Assembly: GCA_030848705.1 (NCBI GenBank) | Contig: CM061245.1 | Coordinates: 70,977,564-71,041,563 of the forward strand | Direction of reading: 5' to 3' | Source: Heracleum sosnowskyi | Taxonomy: Eukaryota; Streptophyta; Magnoliopsida; Apiales; Apiaceae | Length of the DNA stretch: 64,000 nucleotides | In this document: positions 60,601 to 64,000 of the stretch, piece by piece | Numbering within the stretch: the first letter of the stretch is position 1 | Layout of the letters: each line of letters opens with the position of its first letter | The notes under the pieces: model-generated | The model's input: only the letters and a program-made list of their open reading frames with translations | Database searches by the model: none | Told to the model about the DNA's origin: nothing | Program-made: the position numbers and the translations under genes

Positions 60601-61131
60601 ATAGAGAAGAGAATACCCAATTTGTAGACTGTCGATTGGAATAACATCCCAATTTGTGCACTTCTTTCCGAACGCCCTTGTAATACAATCGAAGAAGAAA
60701 CTCCACTCCTTCCTCAAGAACGGTCGCTTCAGATTACCTGTCCTTGCCAAAGGCCCAGAATAACCAATCTCCCTCATCATACGCTGAAGATCAGAGTCAC
60801 CAACAGAAATGGTGAACGCATTGAAATCTTCACACCCAAGAGCATCTCTCACAGTGGTTGGAGTGACCACATAATCTTTATCAGCAAATTCAAAAATAAT
60901 TGAAGGAGTGCCTGATTCACCTCCATCATCATATACGCCTGTTTCCCAGAAGGCTTTGATTTGAGTACCAGATAACCTTGTTGGTTCCACTAAAGCTTGC
61001 CCAATATCTGATTGAGCGAGGAAATTTTGAAACAAGTGAAACGCCTCTGGGACGTTCTCAGTAGATAGTGGTGCTGCATAGTTGTTAGGAACAAAATCGA
61101 GACCAAAAGACTGAAACATGGTTGTTGCCAT
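57637..61131 (-). pseudogene. Large extra (env-like position) reading frame of element 4, one in-frame TGA
   Basis: The frame runs 324 codons from ATG 61131, meets TGA at 60157-60159 and continues in the same frame for about 839 codons to 57637. The first part (MATTMFQSFGLDFVPNNYAA...) is a compact domain with FLRKEWSFFFDCITRAFG and YSLLYGTHFDFSRLVL, similar in style to the conserved region of many plant retrotransposon-associated proteins. It ends in a Pro/Gln-rich and basic tail. The second part has an acidic, Glu/Thr-rich start, a probable coiled coil (about residues 270-360 of the second part), Gln/Ser/Lys-rich middle and a helical, charged C-terminus (LKIKEELEEYVLYLLKVK, ELERAERRLLVDYIRTV). 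I see no signal peptide or membrane segment, so the name env-like rests on position only. Function unknown. Confidence 0.8.
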
Positions 61132-62443
61132 TAGAATATTTCAAAGAAATCAGAGTTTATGCTTCGAGAAAGTGTTTGAAAAAGTGATGCAGAGAAGTGT
61201 TTGTGAATATGTGTAAGTGAAACTGTGTTGTGAATAGAGTAAGTCTGTAAAAGATTTGAACGTTGTGTGTATAATGATTAAATATAAATTAAAACTGAAG
61301 AGTTTTAATCATTAAAACACACAGCAGACTTACTCGAATAATGTGTGAGTGGGACAGTTGGCACATACGTATTAACTGACAGCAGTAAATCGTGGTTGTT
61401 TCCAACACGCATGCGCAGTAAAAGGCACTAATTTCTGCTATTTTCTAGACACCTTTCTTCATTTTCAAAAACTCAAACAAACCGTTATCAATCATACTCT
61501 CTATTTTCCAAAAATAATGTTCCTCAATAATTATGAAATGTCTGAAACACCCTTATTTATTTTAATCATCAGAGATTAAAAATAAATCACCTCGGCGTAG
61601 AGTACACAGTTCATCAGTTTTTATCAATTCTCCTCCTTCATTAATAATCTCTTTTCTCAAAATGCATAGTTATGAATATTTGTGTGTGAATAGCGGAGTT
61701 TACTGAATATAAATATTGAGAGAATCTCAAAGTGCATAAAATCCTCAAAATAAATCAGTAAAAACTGGTTGCCCAAACTCTCATATGTAAAACATATTCT
61801 GATTTCATCTAAACTCTGTATTTATTTGTATTCATTTGTTTTCACCCCTTTAATTTTTTTTTTATTTAATCTTTTCCAGTAATCAGTGGTTGGCACTAGT
61901 CACCAAAAATTTGAAAATTTTAGCCCTTATTTCATACAATAAGTTCACAAGTCTTCCTAGGCACAACATGATCTCAAAGGAATTTGTACATATTTTTGCA
62001 TCTTTTGCTTAGGGGTGAATTTGCAATAACTATTTATCAGAGTTTAGACTTACATCATTTAACGTTTATGATTTATGAGAGAAAGTGCAAACAGCTAATA
62101 CAGACTCAGTGTATAGGATCAATAAACTAAGAGATGCTATAAATATAGAGACAGTATCATGATGTGTAAAGTTTCTGCACACATTTGAGATTAGATCATA
62201 TATAACTCAGAAAGATTCATGATTACTTACTGAGAATCATGCTTCAAACTATTTTCTTCATCGGTCAGTATGTTTTAGACAATAACACAATCAGAGTATA
62301 ACACCAGAGTTTATCAACAGAGTATGATTCCATCAGAGTATGCTACCAGAGTTTATCAACATGATTTGCATGACAGTTAACATATGCAGAAAAACATGAG
62401 CAAATTTTCACAGATGAGTAAAGTTTGAGTCTAACCAGTATCT
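61132..62443 (-). other. Element 4 untranslated stretch between pol and the extra frame
   Basis: About 1.3 kb without a long frame on either strand. CAGAGTTTA / CAGAGTATG words are frequent (e.g. 62038-62050 and at least six between 62290 and 62362). It could be a leader or intron for expression of the downstream frame. Confidence 0.55.
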
Positions 62444-63997
62444 CTAGTCGAAAACATAGATCATTCTAAGTTCATTTACCAGTCTTGTAAATGTAGCTTC
62501 ACTCAAAGGCTTGGTGAAGATATCTGCAAGCTGTTGTTCTGTAGACACAAAATGAAGCTCAATATCTCCTTCCTCCACATGTTCCCTGATAAAGTGATAC
62601 CTTATGCTGATGTGCTTGGTCATGGAATGCTGTACTGGGTTACCTGTCATAGCAATAGCACTTTGATTATCACAGAAAATAGGTATTTTAGAGTACCTTA
62701 ACCCATAATCCAGCAATTGATTCTTCATCCACAGAATCTGTGCACAACAGCTACCAGCAGCAATATACTCTGCTTCTGCTGTGGATGTGGAAATTGATTT
62801 TTGTTTCTTGTTGTACCAAGAAACCAATCTGTCACCTAGAAATTAACAGGTTCCACTAGTGCTCTTTCTGTCAATCTTACAGCCTGCAAAATCTGCATCA
62901 GAGTAACCAATTAACTTAAACTCTGATTCTCTAGGATACCACAAACCCAAGGTTATGGTTCCTTTGAGATATTTGAAAATTCTCTTTACAGCTGTTAGAT
63001 GAGGCTCTCTGGGATCTGCCTGAAATCTTGCACAAAGACAGGTTGCATACATGATTTCTGGTCTACTTGCAGTCAGATAAAGAAGAGACCCTATCATGCC
63101 TCTGTAGTTTGTCATATCTACTGAATTTCATGTGTCTTTGTCTAACTTTGTTGAAGTTGCCATAGGAGTAGTTGCAGATGAACTATCAAGCATACCAAAT
63201 TTCTTGAGAAGATTTCTGGTATAGTTTGCTTGATTGATAAAAATCCCATCATCTGCTTGCTTTACTTGCAAGCCTAGAAAATAACTAAGCTCTCCCATCA
63301 TGCTCATTTGATACCTGGACTGCATAAGCTTGGCAAATTTCTTACAGAGTTTGTCATTAGTAGACCCAAAAATTATGTCATCCACATAGATTTGAACTAA
63401 GAGAAAATCATTACCAGTGTTGAAATAGAACAAGGTTTTATCAATTGTACCTCTAGTGAACCCACTTTCTAAAAGAAATTGAGCCAGAGTTTCATACCAT
63501 GCTCTAGGTGCCTGCTTTAGTCCATAAAGTGCTTTGTCAAGCCTGTAGATATAATCTGGATGCTTGGGGTCCACAAACCCTGGTGGTTGTTCAACAAACA
63601 CTTCTTCTTCAAGTTTCCCATTGAGAAAAGCACTCTTCACATCCATCTGAAAGACTTTGAACTTCTTGTGAGCAGCATATGCTAGAAAAATTCTTATGGC
63701 TTCCAATCTTGCAACTGGAGCAAAGGTTTCATCATAATCAATTCCTTCCTGTTGTGAATATCCTTTTGCCACAAGTCTAGCTTTATTCCTTGTAATTACT
63801 CCCTCACTGTCAGTCTTGTTTCTGAAAACCCACTTTGTACCAACAATAGACCTGTTTTTAGGTCTAGGTACAAGTGTCCATACTTCATTTCTTTCAAATT
63901 CATTCAACTCTTCCTGCATAGCTGTTATCCAGTTGGCATCTTGAAGACCTTCTTCCACTTTCTTAGGCTCTGTTTGAGATATGAATGCATGAAACAA
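62444..63997 (-). pseudogene. Element 4 reverse transcriptase and RNase H, two nonsense codons
   Basis: RT begins at the window edge with MQEELNEFERNEVWTLVPRP and is otherwise complete: KARLVAKGYSQQEGIDYDETFAPVARLE, FQMDVKSAFLNG, YGLKQAPRAWYE and the catalytic IYVDDIIFG. A TGA at 63128-63130 interrupts the segment before YRGMIGSLLYLTASRPDI-like sequence (here RPEIMYATC). RNase H follows with YSDADFAG, then TAA at 62843-62845 (expected Gln), TAEAEYIAAG, FCDNQSAIAM, HSMTKHISIRYHFIREHV and ADIFTKPL. Frame is kept across both stops. Pol ends in TAG at 62444-62446. Apart from the two point changes the polymerase looks functional. Confidence 0.9.
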
Positions 63998-64000
63998 ACA

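Larger units (their letters stand above)
56975..64000 (-). mobile_element. Element 4: Sirevirus (Maximus/SIRE-like) retrotransposon, 3' part, runs off the window
   Basis: On the minus strand: RT and RNase H (63997-62444), about 1.3 kb without a frame, one very long extra reading frame (61131-57637), polypurine tract (57491-57502) and 3' LTR (57490-56975). An additional large frame downstream of pol is the defining trait of the SIRE1/Maximus branch of Sireviruses. The visible coding sequence is open except for three nonsense codons, so the insertion is fairly young. Gag, protease, integrase and the 5' LTR lie beyond the right edge. Confidence 0.9.

Noticed and set aside
1..64000. tRNA, rRNA or other structured RNA genes
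   Set aside because: I looked for tRNA A/B boxes and rRNA-like segments; only the primer-site matches to initiator tRNA-Met in the retrotransposons were found.

Overview
This window is nuclear DNA of a flowering plant, very probably a eudicot. The introns are AT-rich with GT-AG borders. The five cellular genes are plant-specific or plant-type: a plastid or mitochondrial monodehydroascorbate reductase, a HIPP, an ACC synthase, a plastid IspF and a plant DDA1. More than half of the window is LTR retrotransposon sequence. I cannot fix the species from sequence alone. A repeat-rich asterid would fit, but that is inference.

Left part, 1-28250: a nest of decayed LTR elements. (1) A minus-strand Ty1/copia element of Sirevirus type (element 1, 1-5426). 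(2) A plus-strand Sirevirus 5' half (element 2, 6580-10578). (3) A Ty3/gypsy-like element with long LTRs, inserted into element 2's integrase region (10579-about 14958). (4) The 3' part of another Sirevirus (element C, about 15241-19959), which carries a 1.6 kb solo LTR with a perfect target-site duplication. (5) A further Sirevirus (element 3, 19960-25607), whose reverse transcriptase is cut off by the LTR of yet another family (25608-about 27185). (6) A long foldback element (27801-28251).

Middle part, 28252-52000: the genic island. MDAR (16 exons, +) and a HIPP gene (3 exons, +) are followed by ACC synthase (4 exons, -), IspF (3 exons, -) and DDA1 (4 exons, -). For all five, joining the exons I propose gives an uninterrupted frame of the family's usual length. 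The spaces and introns between them hold MITE-like foldback elements, several with clear target-site duplications.

Right part, 52000-64000: small inverted-repeat elements, an array of 15-bp palindromes, a hAT transposase 5' fragment, and the 3' part of a young minus-strand Sirevirus (element 4). Element 4 has reverse transcriptase, RNase H and a very large extra reading frame downstream of pol. Its visible coding parts are broken only by single nonsense codons.

The strongest unexplained signal is shared by the Sirevirus-like families. Each carries its own short word (TCAGGAT, TCTACGGAT, TCAACGAA/TTCGTTGA, CAGAGTTT, GGAAGAC), iterated many times in the LTR. In four of the five families the same word is also seen inside the protein-coding parts of the element. 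The four best-preserved LTRs also hold their TATA box inside an inverted repeat.
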